DNA of 64,000 bases from Pirellula staleyi DSM 6068. Lineage in GTDB: Bacteria; Planctomycetota; Planctomycetia; Pirellulales; Pirellulaceae. The notes below the pieces were generated by a model. The model did no database searches. It was given only the letters and a program-made list of their open reading frames with translations, and had not been told where the DNA came from. Of the stretch, positions 9,359 through 17,053 are shown one piece after another (the first letter of the stretch is position 1; every line of letters begins with the position of its first letter). The stretch spans positions 124,001-188,000 of the forward strand of contig NC_013720.1 of assembly GCF_000025185.1 (NCBI RefSeq), read 5' to 3'. The position numbers were made by a program, and so were the translations under genes.

Positions 9359-10933
9359 CTAACCATCCAGCTGCGATTTGCGGCGGAGGATGTGGTGATA
9401 GTGCTGGGCAAAGCGGTGGGCTTCGTCGCGGACGTATTGCAGCAGGCGGAGGGCGAAAGCGTGCCGCGAAAGTTTGATCGACTCGCGTTCGCCTGGCAGA
9501 AAGATCTCTTCCTCTTGCTTGGCGAGCGAAATGACCGTGGGTGGCTTAATGTCTTGGTCGCGGAAGGCGGCCATCGCCGCATTCAGCTGACCTTTGCCAC
9601 CGTCGATAAGCAGGATGTCGGGAAACGGCTCTCCTTCGTCGACACGTTTGCGATAGCGGCGCGAAACCACTTCGTGCATGCTCCGGAAATCGTCGATCCC
9701 GTCGACTCCGACGATGCGATACCGCCGATAGCCCGCCTTGAACGGGAGCCCGTCGAGGAACTGCACCACACTGGCCACCGTTTCGCCCCCGCCGAGGTGC
9801 GCGATATCCATCCCTTCGATCGTGCGAGGCTGCTCGGCGAGTCCGAGCACTTTTTTAAGTCCGGCGAGTCCCTTCGTGGGGTCGATGTAGAAGACTTCTG
9901 GCTGGGCATGGACATCGATTGAGCCGCGACGATCGAGGGTCTCGAGCATTTTGATTTCGTCGCGCAAACGTGCGGCGACTTCGAACTGAAGTGCCTTCGA
10001 GGCGGCTTGCATTTCGAGGGTGAGCTGTTTGAGCAGCCGCGTTTTGCCCCCTTCGAGAAAGGTGATCAGCCGATCGATATCGCGGCGATATTCATCCTTG
10101 GAAATCCGTAGATTACAAGGGGCGGTGCACTGCTGAATGCTGGCGAGCAAGCAGGGACGAAACCAGCGCCAGCGATCGTCGCCATCTTCGATATCGAGCG
10201 AGCAGGTGCGGAACTTGAAGATCCGCTGCAGCACCTGCACAGCGCCGCGCAGCGAACCGGCCGATGCGAAAGGGCCGAAGAGCTTTACTCCTCGATCAGC
10301 AGGCTGACGGGTCACTTCCACCCGCGGAAAATCCTCGCGGGTGGAGATCATCAGGTAGGGAAAGGTCTTATCGTCTTTGAGTTCTTTGTTGTGTTTTGGC
10401 TGAATATCTTTGATCAGCCGCGCTTCCATCAGAAGCGCATCGACTTCGCTTTCGCACTCGACGTAGTCGATGTCGCAAATCTCGTCGACCCAGATAGCGG
10501 TCCGGTATTCTTCCTTGGCTCCGCGCAAAAAATAGCTCCCCGCGCGGCTGCGGAGGTTCTTCGCCTTGCCGACGTAAATCACGCGTCCGGCATCATCTTT
10601 CATCAGATAGATGCCAGGAGTGCGAGGGAATTCGCGAACCTTGGCAGCAGCGCGACGGAACGCGAAATCGTGCACGCGCGATGCGGCATCTGCGGTCGCC
10701 TGGGCCTCGATGGTGGCAGGGTCGAGCGCCACGGCATCGAGCGCCGCAGTGACTTCCTCTTCCGACGGCTCAGGCTCTTGCGCTTCGATCGTCTCTTCGC
10801 TCAGCTCGTCACCAAATTCCGCCGCGTAGAGGCCATCCATCCCCAGAAAGTCGCTACTTTCCGGCGAGCGCGCAGCATCACGCTGCGCGTCACTTTGCTT
10901 GCGAGCATCGTCGTCGGGAGTACGCTTTGCCAT
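9359..10933 (-). CDS. uvrC: UvrC excinuclease subunit, lacking C-terminal HhH region
   Basis: Makes the dual incision in nucleotide excision repair together with UvrB. From ATG at 10933 the protein has 524 residues. Residues 1-100 form an acidic, low-complexity extension. The GIY-YIG domain follows (FPRTPGIYLMKDDAGRVIYV near 102-121, then VGKAKNLRSR), then a UVR motif (ALQFEVAARLRDEIK) and the RNase H-like nuclease with GMDIAHLGGGETV, LLIDGGKGQLNAA and RDEAHRFAQHYH. The frame stops a few residues later, so the tandem helix-hairpin-helix domain that normally ends UvrC is absent. No HhH-like sequence follows in any frame, which argues against a simple frameshift. The nuclease motifs look intact. 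Confidence 0.9.
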   Translation of the reverse strand: MAKRTPDDDARKQSDAQRDAARSPESSDFLGMDGLYAAEFGDELSEETIEAQEPEPSEEEVTAALDAVALDPATIEAQATADAASRVHDFAFRRAAAKVREFPRTPGIYLMKDDAGRVIYVGKAKNLRSRAGSYFLRGAKEEYRTAIWVDEICDIDYVECESEVDALLMEARLIKDIQPKHNKELKDDKTFPYLMISTREDFPRVEVTRQPADRGVKLFGPFASAGSLRGAVQVLQRIFKFRTCSLDIEDGDDRWRWFRPCLLASIQQCTAPCNLRISKDEYRRDIDRLITFLEGGKTRLLKQLTLEMQAASKALQFEVAARLRDEIKMLETLDRRGSIDVHAQPEVFYIDPTKGLAGLKKVLGLAEQPRTIEGMDIAHLGGGETVASVVQFLDGLPFKAGYRRYRIVGVDGIDDFRSMHEVVSRRYRKRVDEGEPFPDILLIDGGKGQLNAAMAAFRDQDIKPPTVISLAKQEEEIFLPGERESIKLSRHAFALRLLQYVRDEAHRFAQHYHHILRRKSQLDG

Positions 10934-11080
10934 CGGAGAGAAACAAACAAGAAAGAGCGGAACGCCAGGGAGCGAGGAATACTGAACCCTATTGTACGCA
11001 GGTGGACAACTTGCCGAGATCGAGAATCGCAGGAAGTGCCCGATGGCTAAGAATTTCTGCTTGAAAAGCACCTTTGCTGG

Positions 11081-11188
11081 GTGCCACTGGCATTTTGCCA
11101 GTGCACGGTTTTGCGAAACGATTCTGTGTAGAAAGTCTCGGCAAGTTGAGCCCTTTTGCACTTCGCACTGGGCAGAGCCCAGTGGCAC
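11081..11188. repeat. Dispersed palindromic repeat, copy 1
   Basis: Begins GTGCCACTGG and ends CCAGTGGCAC (the outer ends pair), and contains two internal hairpins: CACTGGCA-TTT-TGCCAGTG and CACTGGGC-AGA-GCCCAGTG. A second copy with the same ends and hairpins but a diverged middle is at 56357-56466. Size and architecture suggest a non-autonomous repeat (REP/MITE-like); no coding potential. Confidence 0.8.
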
Positions 11189-11232
11189 TCCTAAACCTGC
11201 CAGCATGGTCGATTGACGAGGCTGTCGAGCTT

Positions 11233-11256
11233 CGGCAGGCAGGAGCCTGCCCTACA
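11233..11256 (-). repeat. 24-bp inverted-repeat copy (right of uvrC)
   Basis: Exact reverse complement of 9255-9278. The two copies bracket uvrC in inverted orientation at a distance of about 2 kb. Confidence 0.8.
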
Positions 11257-11319
11257 CGATTTCTCTCGCCCCTCGTCTCTCGTCCCCTGGCCTCTGATCT
11301 CTGGCCGCTGGCCCCTGCC

Positions 11320-13134
11320 TCACGCTTTGTCGGCATAGTTCTTCAGGTCTTGCTCGAAGGCTTGCATCCGCTCGCTCATTTCGTCGCGAGTTGTGTCGAG
11401 ATTGTGGAGCTGTTCAGCGGGGACGTAGGTGAACATGTAGAACTTCACCTTCGGTTCGGTCCCGCTGGGGCGAACGGCGATGTAGTTCCCTTCCTCGGCG
11501 AGGTCGAGAATCACCATGTCGGCCTTCGGTGCATCGAGCGCAGCGGTGCCGCCACCGACAGTGAGCGTGGTGAGCGATTGATAGTCGCGGACCTGCTTCA
11601 CCTTGATACCGCCGAGTTCGGTGGGCGGGTTGGTGCGGAAGTTTTGCATCAGGGCTTTCATGCGATCCATGCCAGCCGAGCCGGTCATGGTGACGTTCAG
11701 CAAACGCTCGCCGTGGTAGCCATGCTGCCAGTAGAGCGACTCGAGTTTTTCGAGCATCGTTTTGCCGCTCGCTTTGACATTGGCAGCGAGTTCAGCCATC
11801 AGCATGCAGGCCGCAGCACCATCTTTGTCGCGGACGTACTGACCGATCAGAAAGCCGTGCGATTCTTCGGTTCCGAAGAGGAATTTATCGGGCCCCCCGG
11901 CATCCATTTGCTGAGCGATCCACTTGAAGCCGACGTGCAAGTTGCTGTAGGTCTTTACGCCGTAACTGTCGCCGATGCGGCGGATCATTTGCGTCGTGAC
12001 AAGGGTGGTCACGAGGAAATGTTCTTTCGTGAGTCCCCCCCCTTTTTTCCGCTGCTCGCAGACGTAGTCGGCCAGCAGCACACCAAGTTGGTTGCCGTTA
12101 AACGTGCCCCATGCGCCTGCTGGATCTTTCGACAGCGGCGCGGCACATCCCATGCGATCACAGTCGGGATCGGTCGCCAGAATCAGGTCGGCACCGGTGG
12201 TTTTGGCGAGAGCAATCGGACCATCGAAAACCTGTGGATTCTCGGGATTGCTGACGTGTCCCGGTACGTTCGGAAAATCGCCGCTCGGCTCGCGATGAGG
12301 TTCGTAAATGGTGACGTTCGTAAAGCCATCGCCAGCGAGTGTCGGCGCGACGCACGATTCTCCCACGCCATGCAGCGGGCTGTAGATGATCTTCAGATCG
12401 CGAGGGCCGGGCGAGCGCTGCGAAAGGACGTTGCCGATAAACGCATCGTCGATCTCGGTGGTGCAGAGAATCACTTTCCCCTCGGCTACTGCCTGGGCGA
12501 AATCGACTCGCTTGATTTCATCGGTGTTCATCACGCGCTCGACAATCGCCTTGTCGTGCGGCGGAATCACTTGCGCGCCGCTCGACCAGTAGACCTTCAC
12601 CGCGTTGTCGCTCGGCGGGTTGTGGCTGGCCGTGACCATGATGCCGCAGCTGCACTTTTTATAGCGCACCAGGAAGCTGAGTTCCGGCGTGCTGCGATAG
12701 CCGTCGAGGAAGTAGACCATAAAGCCGTTGGCCACCATGATCGAAGCGCACAGCTCGGCAAAGCGTCGGCTGTTGTGCCGCGTGTCGTACGCCAGGGCGC
12801 ACGACGGTTTTTCGATCCCTTGCGACAGGACATAGCTGGCCAGCCCTTGCGCGCTTTCGCCGATGGTACGGTCGTTGATGACGTTACAGCCGATTGGGTA
12901 CATCTTGCCGCGACGACCACCGGTGCCGAACGGAATGATGGTCCAGAAGGCGTCGTCGAGCTCTTTCCATTTGCCGGCGGTGATATGGGCGGCAACTTCG
13001 GCGGCATAGTCGGCATAACGGGGCTCGGTGAGCCAGACGCGAATGTTCTTATCGGCGGCGGCGGTGATTTTTCCCGCGGTGGTGGCAGCTTCCAGTTGAG
13101 AGAGAACCGAGGGTAGATCGAATCCGCTTGTCAT
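11320..13134 (-). CDS. Phosphoglucomutase/phosphomannomutase family protein
   Basis: Alpha-D-phosphohexomutase that interconverts hexose 1- and 6-phosphates in the cytoplasm. 604 residues from ATG at 13134. The four family signatures are present in order: the phosphoserine loop TASHNPPSDNAVKVYW, the Mg-binding loop ATDPDCDRMG, the sugar-binding GTEESHGFLIG and the phosphate-binding RPSGTEPKVKFYM near the C-terminus. The length and the N-terminal FGTGGRRG motif suit the long PGM2/phosphopentomutase-like branch, so glucose 1-phosphate, mannose 1-phosphate or ribose 1-phosphate are all possible substrates. Isolated gene with its own upstream space. Confidence 0.92.
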   Translation of the reverse strand: MTSGFDLPSVLSQLEAATTAGKITAAADKNIRVWLTEPRYADYAAEVAAHITAGKWKELDDAFWTIIPFGTGGRRGKMYPIGCNVINDRTIGESAQGLASYVLSQGIEKPSCALAYDTRHNSRRFAELCASIMVANGFMVYFLDGYRSTPELSFLVRYKKCSCGIMVTASHNPPSDNAVKVYWSSGAQVIPPHDKAIVERVMNTDEIKRVDFAQAVAEGKVILCTTEIDDAFIGNVLSQRSPGPRDLKIIYSPLHGVGESCVAPTLAGDGFTNVTIYEPHREPSGDFPNVPGHVSNPENPQVFDGPIALAKTTGADLILATDPDCDRMGCAAPLSKDPAGAWGTFNGNQLGVLLADYVCEQRKKGGGLTKEHFLVTTLVTTQMIRRIGDSYGVKTYSNLHVGFKWIAQQMDAGGPDKFLFGTEESHGFLIGQYVRDKDGAAACMLMAELAANVKASGKTMLEKLESLYWQHGYHGERLLNVTMTGSAGMDRMKALMQNFRTNPPTELGGIKVKQVRDYQSLTTLTVGGGTAALDAPKADMVILDLAEEGNYIAVRPSGTEPKVKFYMFTYVPAEQLHNLDTTRDEMSERMQAFEQDLKNYADKA

Positions 13135-13340
13135 GGTTGCAATTTCCCGTGCCAATCGCCGCTGAATCGAAAACCACCCGCTCTGGAGCCCGCTTGCCCT
13201 TTTAGCCGGTGGAAAAACGTCAGTTTACCCGTAATCAGCAGCGTCGTAAGTAGCCGCCAGCTTCCGGCGAAAATTCGCCCGACCCAGGGGTGAGCGCAAG
13301 TGGGAAGAGCAGATGGTATAGTCATCCCCGGCTGCCAAGC

Positions 13341-13369
13341 TTGACAATGCGCAGAGCAAGCGATACGAA
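13341..13369 (+). promoter_or_regulatory. Candidate sigma-70-type promoter upstream of floA
   Basis: A perfect TTGACA at 13341-13346 is followed after 17 bases by TACGAA (3 of 6 to consensus). It lies about 65 bases upstream of the floA start in the divergent gap. The weak -10 keeps confidence low. Confidence 0.35.
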
Positions 13370-13433
13370 CCATGCTGCACCACCCTGCTTTCCCTGCATG
13401 GGGTGAGTCGACAGACCTCAGAAAGTTTTGCCC

Positions 13434-14495
13434 ATGATCCCCCTCTTTGCTCAAGTTGCTCAAGACGAAATTCCGTTCACAGCGATCATCAGTGTGATCA
13501 TCGCGGGCATGGTGCTGCTGTTCATGCTGATCGCCATCGCGATCTTCGCGAACTACTTTCGGCTCTGGATTCAGTCACGACTCACCGGCGCGGGGATTGG
13601 CATTTGGGATCTCATCGCCATGACCTTCCGTAAGGTCAATAAAGATTTGATCGTGCAAAGCAAGATCATGGCGGTGCAAGCGGGGCTCGACGATCCGGAA
13701 CTCACCCCCCGTGCTCTCGAAGCGCATCACCTGGCTGGCGGCAACGTACGGACAGTGGTCCGGGCACTCATTGCGGCTCGCAAAGCAAAAACGATCCGCC
13801 TCTCGTTCCGCGAAGCCACGGCCATCGATCTGGCTGGTCGTAACGTGCTCGAAGCGGTGCAAACAAGCGTCTATCCCAAAGTGATCGACTGCCCAGCCAA
13901 GGGTGGCATGAAGGACTCGCTCGACGCGGTGGCCAAGAACGGCATTCAGCTGAAAGTGAAAGCCCGAGTGACGGTGCGAGCCAACCTGCAACAGCTGATC
14001 GGTGGTGCGACGGAGGAAACGATCATCGCCCGCGTGGGTGAAGGTATTGTCTCGGCGATTGGCTCGGCCGACGATCATATGGAAGTGCTGGAGACCCCCG
14101 ACCGCATCAGCAAAGCGGTGCTGGCGCGTCGGCTCGACTCGCAAACAGCGTTCGAGATTGTGTCGATCGACATTGCCGACATTGATGTGGGAGAAAACGT
14201 TGGCGCTCGTCTCCGCGCCGATCAAGCTGAAGCCGATACGCGCGTGGCACGAGCCCGCGCTGAAGGTCGCCGCGCAATGGCTGTCGCAGCCGAGCAAGAA
14301 CAAACGGCGAGCATCGAAGAGAGCCGCGCGAAGCTGGTGAATGCGGAAGCGGAAGTCCCCAAGGCGATGGCCGAAGCCTTCCGCACCGGCAAACTGGGTG
14401 TGCTCGACTACTACAAAATGCGCAACGTGCAAGCCGACACCGACATGCGCAAGAGCATCGCTGGTGCAAGTGCCACCGGTGGTTCCAAGAGCTAA
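13434..14495 (+). CDS. floA: Flotillin-like membrane protein FloA
   Basis: Bacterial flotillin that assembles into functional membrane microdomains. 353 residues from ATG at 13434; a TTG two codons upstream is in frame. A short N-terminus is followed by one strong hydrophobic segment (about residues 15-38) that inserts as a hairpin or single pass, then the SPFH-like region ([37 protein letters not shown]) and a Glu/Ala-rich coiled coil with the repeated flotillin motif around [20 protein letters not shown]. Length and layout match the YqfA/UPF0365 family closely. The downstream Pro/Gln-rich gene begins 71 bases later and may be co-transcribed. Confidence 0.94.
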   Translation: MIPLFAQVAQDEIPFTAIISVIIAGMVLLFMLIAIAIFANYFRLWIQSRLTGAGIGIWDLIAMTFRKVNKDLIVQSKIMAVQAGLDDPELTPRALEAHHLAGGNVRTVVRALIAARKAKTIRLSFREATAIDLAGRNVLEAVQTSVYPKVIDCPAKGGMKDSLDAVAKNGIQLKVKARVTVRANLQQLIGGATEETIIARVGEGIVSAIGSADDHMEVLETPDRISKAVLARRLDSQTAFEIVSIDIADIDVGENVGARLRADQAEADTRVARARAEGRRAMAVAAEQEQTASIEESRAKLVNAEAEVPKAMAEAFRTGKLGVLDYYKMRNVQADTDMRKSIAGASATGGSKS

Positions 14496-14566
14496 TGCGA
14501 GTAGTGGTGCGAACTCTCGAGCCTGCGGAACATGCTGCAAAATCTGGACTGCTGAGAACCTAAACC

Positions 14567-15133
14567 ATGGCCGACGACATCGAAGAATTCCTGCGACGTG
14601 CGATTCAGCGTCGCATGGAAGCAGAGAAACGTAGCCGAGGTGGGCAGGCTGCCGAGCAGCCACCGCAGCAAGCAGCTCCTCCGCCACGTCCGATTCAGCC
14701 TCCCACGCGGCGTCAGCCTCCGCAGCAGCAGCGGCCGCGTACGATTGCCACACCGTTTGAACAGCCGATGGTGGTGGAAGCCGAGGTAATCGAAGCCCCC
14801 GTGGCCAAGCGTGCGGAGCGGATGCAGAAGGAACTAGAAAAGGATTTCAAAAGTTCCACTCAGATGGGCGAGCGCGTGAAGCGGCTCGGCCAAGAGGTTG
14901 GACTGGCCGACGACAATCTCGATGCCCACCTGCATCAAACCTTCGATCACACCGTCGGAAGCCTGACGCAAGGTCAGCAAATCGAAGCAGCTGCTGAAGG
15001 TCCTCGGGCCACTGTCTCTCCCGTTGCCACCGAAGTCCTCAAGCTGCTGGCCAATCCCAAATCACTCGCTGCGGCCTTTATTCTCAACGAGATTTTGCAG
15101 CCCAACACCAATCGTTTCGACCACTGGAAGTAA
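14567..15133 (+). CDS. Pro/Gln-rich hypothetical protein downstream of floA
   Basis: 188 residues, cytoplasmic by appearance (no signal, no membrane segment). The first 25 residues form an amphipathic charged helix (DDIEEFLRRAIQRRMEAEKR), residues about 30-62 are a disordered Pro/Gln/Arg-rich linker, and the C-terminal ~100 residues are helical with a conserved-looking end (TEVLKLLANPKSLAAAFILN, then EILQP). Its position next to floA suggests a role with flotillin, but this is inferred from context only. I do not recognise a named family. Confidence 0.75.
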   Translation: MADDIEEFLRRAIQRRMEAEKRSRGGQAAEQPPQQAAPPPRPIQPPTRRQPPQQQRPRTIATPFEQPMVVEAEVIEAPVAKRAERMQKELEKDFKSSTQMGERVKRLGQEVGLADDNLDAHLHQTFDHTVGSLTQGQQIEAAAEGPRATVSPVATEVLKLLANPKSLAAAFILNEILQPNTNRFDHWK

Positions 15134-15286
15134 TTGCAAGTGGATCGGCAGCTACGGCTAGTGATCGCTGCTGGTTGTGACCATCCTCTCTTGAATTAAA
15201 CTTGTCTCCACAACCTGGTTTCACGCAGACTTGTTCTCCGCATTGATCGGCAACTTGATAGGCTCTCGCTCAGGAAAACGCTTCCC

Positions 15287-16204
15287 ATGACAATCGCAAA
15301 AGTAACTCCCGGGGTCACCCGCATCGGTTGGATCGGCACCGGTGTGATGGGCATCAGCATGTGCGGTCACTTGATGGCCAAAGGCTTCGAGGCCTCGGTC
15401 TACACTCGCACCAAAAGCAAAGCACAGCCGCTGCTCGACAAGGGGGCTACCTGGGCTGCTTCGCCGCGCGAACTTGCCATGCGAAGCGATATTGTGTTTG
15501 GGATCGTCGGATTCCCGCGCGATGTCCGCGAAGTCTACCTCGGTGCCGATGGCGCTTTGGCAGGGAGCCGCGCTGGTACCGTGCTGGTCGACATGACCAC
15601 CAGCGAGCCTTCACTGGCAGTGGAAATCTACAACGCGGCTCGTTTGCGGGGTGTGCACTCGGTCGACGCACCTGTTTCGGGTGGCGATATTGGTGCACGC
15701 GAAGCACGCCTCTCGATCATGATTGGTGGCGATCGCGAAGTGGTGGAAGCGCTTCATCCTTGCTGGGAAGCGATGGGCAAAACGATCATTCACCAAGGAG
15801 CTGCAGGGAGCGGTCAGCACACCAAGATGGTGAATCAAACGCTCATCGCTACTGCCATGATCGGCGTTTGCGAAGCGCTGCTCTATGCTCACAAAGCGGG
15901 GCTCGATCTGCCCACCGTGCTGCAGTCGGTGGCTCCCGGCGCTGCTGGAAGCTGGAGCCTGTCGAACCTCGGCCCCCGGATCATCGCCAACAATTTTGAT
16001 CCTGGTTTTGCGGTCGAGCATTTCATCAAGGATATGGGAATCGCCATCGACGAAGCGAACCGCATGGGGCTGAGCTTGCCCGGTCTCGCACTCGCACGGC
16101 AGCTCTACATTGCTCTGCAAGCGCAAGGTCATGGCCGCGATGGCACCCACGCGCTACAGCTCGCGCTCGCTTCGCTTTCGGGGATCGACTGGAAGCGCCG
16201 CTAA
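15287..16204 (+). CDS. NAD(P)-dependent beta-hydroxyacid dehydrogenase (HIBADH/GarR-like)
   Basis: 305 residues, cytoplasmic. The N-terminal Rossmann fold starts with [21 protein letters not shown], written here as GxGxMG; the substrate loop is [14 protein letters not shown]; the catalytic lysine lies in the helix HTKMVNQTL; the C-terminal all-helical domain includes [17 protein letters not shown]. These are the 3-hydroxyisobutyrate / tartronate-semialdehyde reductase family signatures. Substrate could be 3-hydroxyisobutyrate, tartronate semialdehyde or succinic semialdehyde (GLYR-like); sequence alone does not decide. The next small gene follows after 19 bases. Confidence 0.9.
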   Translation: MTIAKVTPGVTRIGWIGTGVMGISMCGHLMAKGFEASVYTRTKSKAQPLLDKGATWAASPRELAMRSDIVFGIVGFPRDVREVYLGADGALAGSRAGTVLVDMTTSEPSLAVEIYNAARLRGVHSVDAPVSGGDIGAREARLSIMIGGDREVVEALHPCWEAMGKTIIHQGAAGSGQHTKMVNQTLIATAMIGVCEALLYAHKAGLDLPTVLQSVAPGAAGSWSLSNLGPRIIANNFDPGFAVEHFIKDMGIAIDEANRMGLSLPGLALARQLYIALQAQGHGRDGTHALQLALASLSGIDWKRR

Positions 16205-16223
16205 GCGAGCACGGAGGTGCGGA

Positions 16224-16607
16224 GTGCTGGAAGGAGTTTCGCTACAGAATGTCCTCATGCTAGGAGGACTAGCCGTTATCGGCTTTTTCCTCTTCCGCAC
16301 GTCGCGCGGTTTTCTGTTCCGCGCACCGAGCAAATCGACCACACCAGCCGAGATTCAAAAGATTCTCGGCGAGCGGAGCCGCGACTCGGCTCTCGCTGAT
16401 GCCCCGGCCGAAGTGCTGCGGTGGCATGTGGAACTGCACGACACGGCCCGCGATCTGAAGGCCGAACTCGATAGTAAACTGGCGGCCATTCAAGCGGCCA
16501 CCATTGCCGCGAAGCTGGCGACCCAGGAAGCCGAAGCCGCCATCGCTCAGTTGCAAGACGAGCGTCGCGCGCTCGAAACACTTCGCCGCGAGCAGGCCAA
16601 TTCATAG
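16224..16607 (+). CDS. Small single-pass membrane protein with coiled coil
   Basis: 127 residues from GTG at 16224, chosen because GGAGG (16213-16217) lies 6 bases upstream; the frame is open much further upstream but overlaps the dehydrogenase gene. One hydrophobic segment near residues 10-24 (VLMLGGLAVIGFFLF), then a short basic stretch and a long Ala/Glu/Gln-rich helix (about 60-125) with heptad spacing that ends in charged residues. Likely an inner-membrane anchored coiled-coil protein. Function unknown. Confidence 0.7.
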   Translation: MLEGVSLQNVLMLGGLAVIGFFLFRTSRGFLFRAPSKSTTPAEIQKILGERSRDSALADAPAEVLRWHVELHDTARDLKAELDSKLAAIQAATIAAKLATQEAEAAIAQLQDERRALETLRREQANS

Positions 16608-16629
16608 CGGCGATTTCGTATCGCGTTTG

Positions 16630-17019
16630 CTACTGGCGGATCACGATGTTGTGCATCACCAGGATCAAGCGGGGCCCGAGGATCAAAACCCCGATTACGA
16701 CCGCCGTGATTGCAGTCACCAGCACAGCCCCGCTCGCTATGTCACAAACATCGGCGATCTCCGGATCATCCTTCAGCGAAACGCGCCGCGCTAAGCGCTC
16801 GATCGCTGTGTTAAAGATCTCTGCCGTAAAGACCGCGCCAATCGCGGCGATGATCCAGACCATGTAGGAAAAGGGCATCCGGACCCAGAACGATAGCAAA
16901 AGCATCAGGGCCGCAACCGGCAGATGGACATAGAAGCTCCGCTCGCCACCGATCGCGATGCCGATGCCGCGCATGGCACTGGCGAACTTCCGAAACCAAG
17001 ATTGTCGGCGTGGATTCAT
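16630..17019 (-). CDS. dgkA: Diacylglycerol kinase / undecaprenol kinase (DgkA family)
   Basis: Small integral membrane lipid kinase, 129 residues. Three hydrophobic segments and the family core AEIFNTAIERLARRV, then DPEIADVCDIASGAVLV, are evident; the Glu and Asn of the E-x-x-N-T-A-I-E motif hold the Mg-ATP. ATG at 17019 was chosen because AGGAG lies 6 bases upstream; an in-frame GTG directly precedes it. It follows the lptD-like gene by 34 bases on the same strand, so the pair may form an envelope operon. Whether it acts on diacylglycerol or undecaprenol is not decidable here; outside proteobacteria the latter is common. Confidence 0.9.
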   Translation of the reverse strand: MNPRRQSWFRKFASAMRGIGIAIGGERSFYVHLPVAALMLLLSFWVRMPFSYMVWIIAAIGAVFTAEIFNTAIERLARRVSLKDDPEIADVCDIASGAVLVTAITAVVIGVLILGPRLILVMHNIVIRQ

Positions 17020-17053
17020 CACCAGCTCCTACGTGACTCCCAGGTCACGTGCT

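Larger units (their letters stand above)
10934..11319. other. Repeat-rich intergenic region
   Basis: 386 bases between the uvrC start and the phosphohexose mutase stop, both leftward genes. It contains one copy of a ~110-bp palindromic repeat (11081-11188), one arm of the 24-bp inverted repeat (11233-11256) and a pyrimidine-rich degenerate tract (about 11264-11322, CTCTCGCCCCTCGTCTCTCG-like). The uvrC promoter should lie in its left part, but I cannot point to it. Confidence 0.6.

Noticed and set aside
11074-13116. 680-codon open frame on the plus strand
   Set aside because: It lies opposite the phosphohexose mutase, whose four active-site motifs are clear; the opposite frame is a by-product of codon bias.
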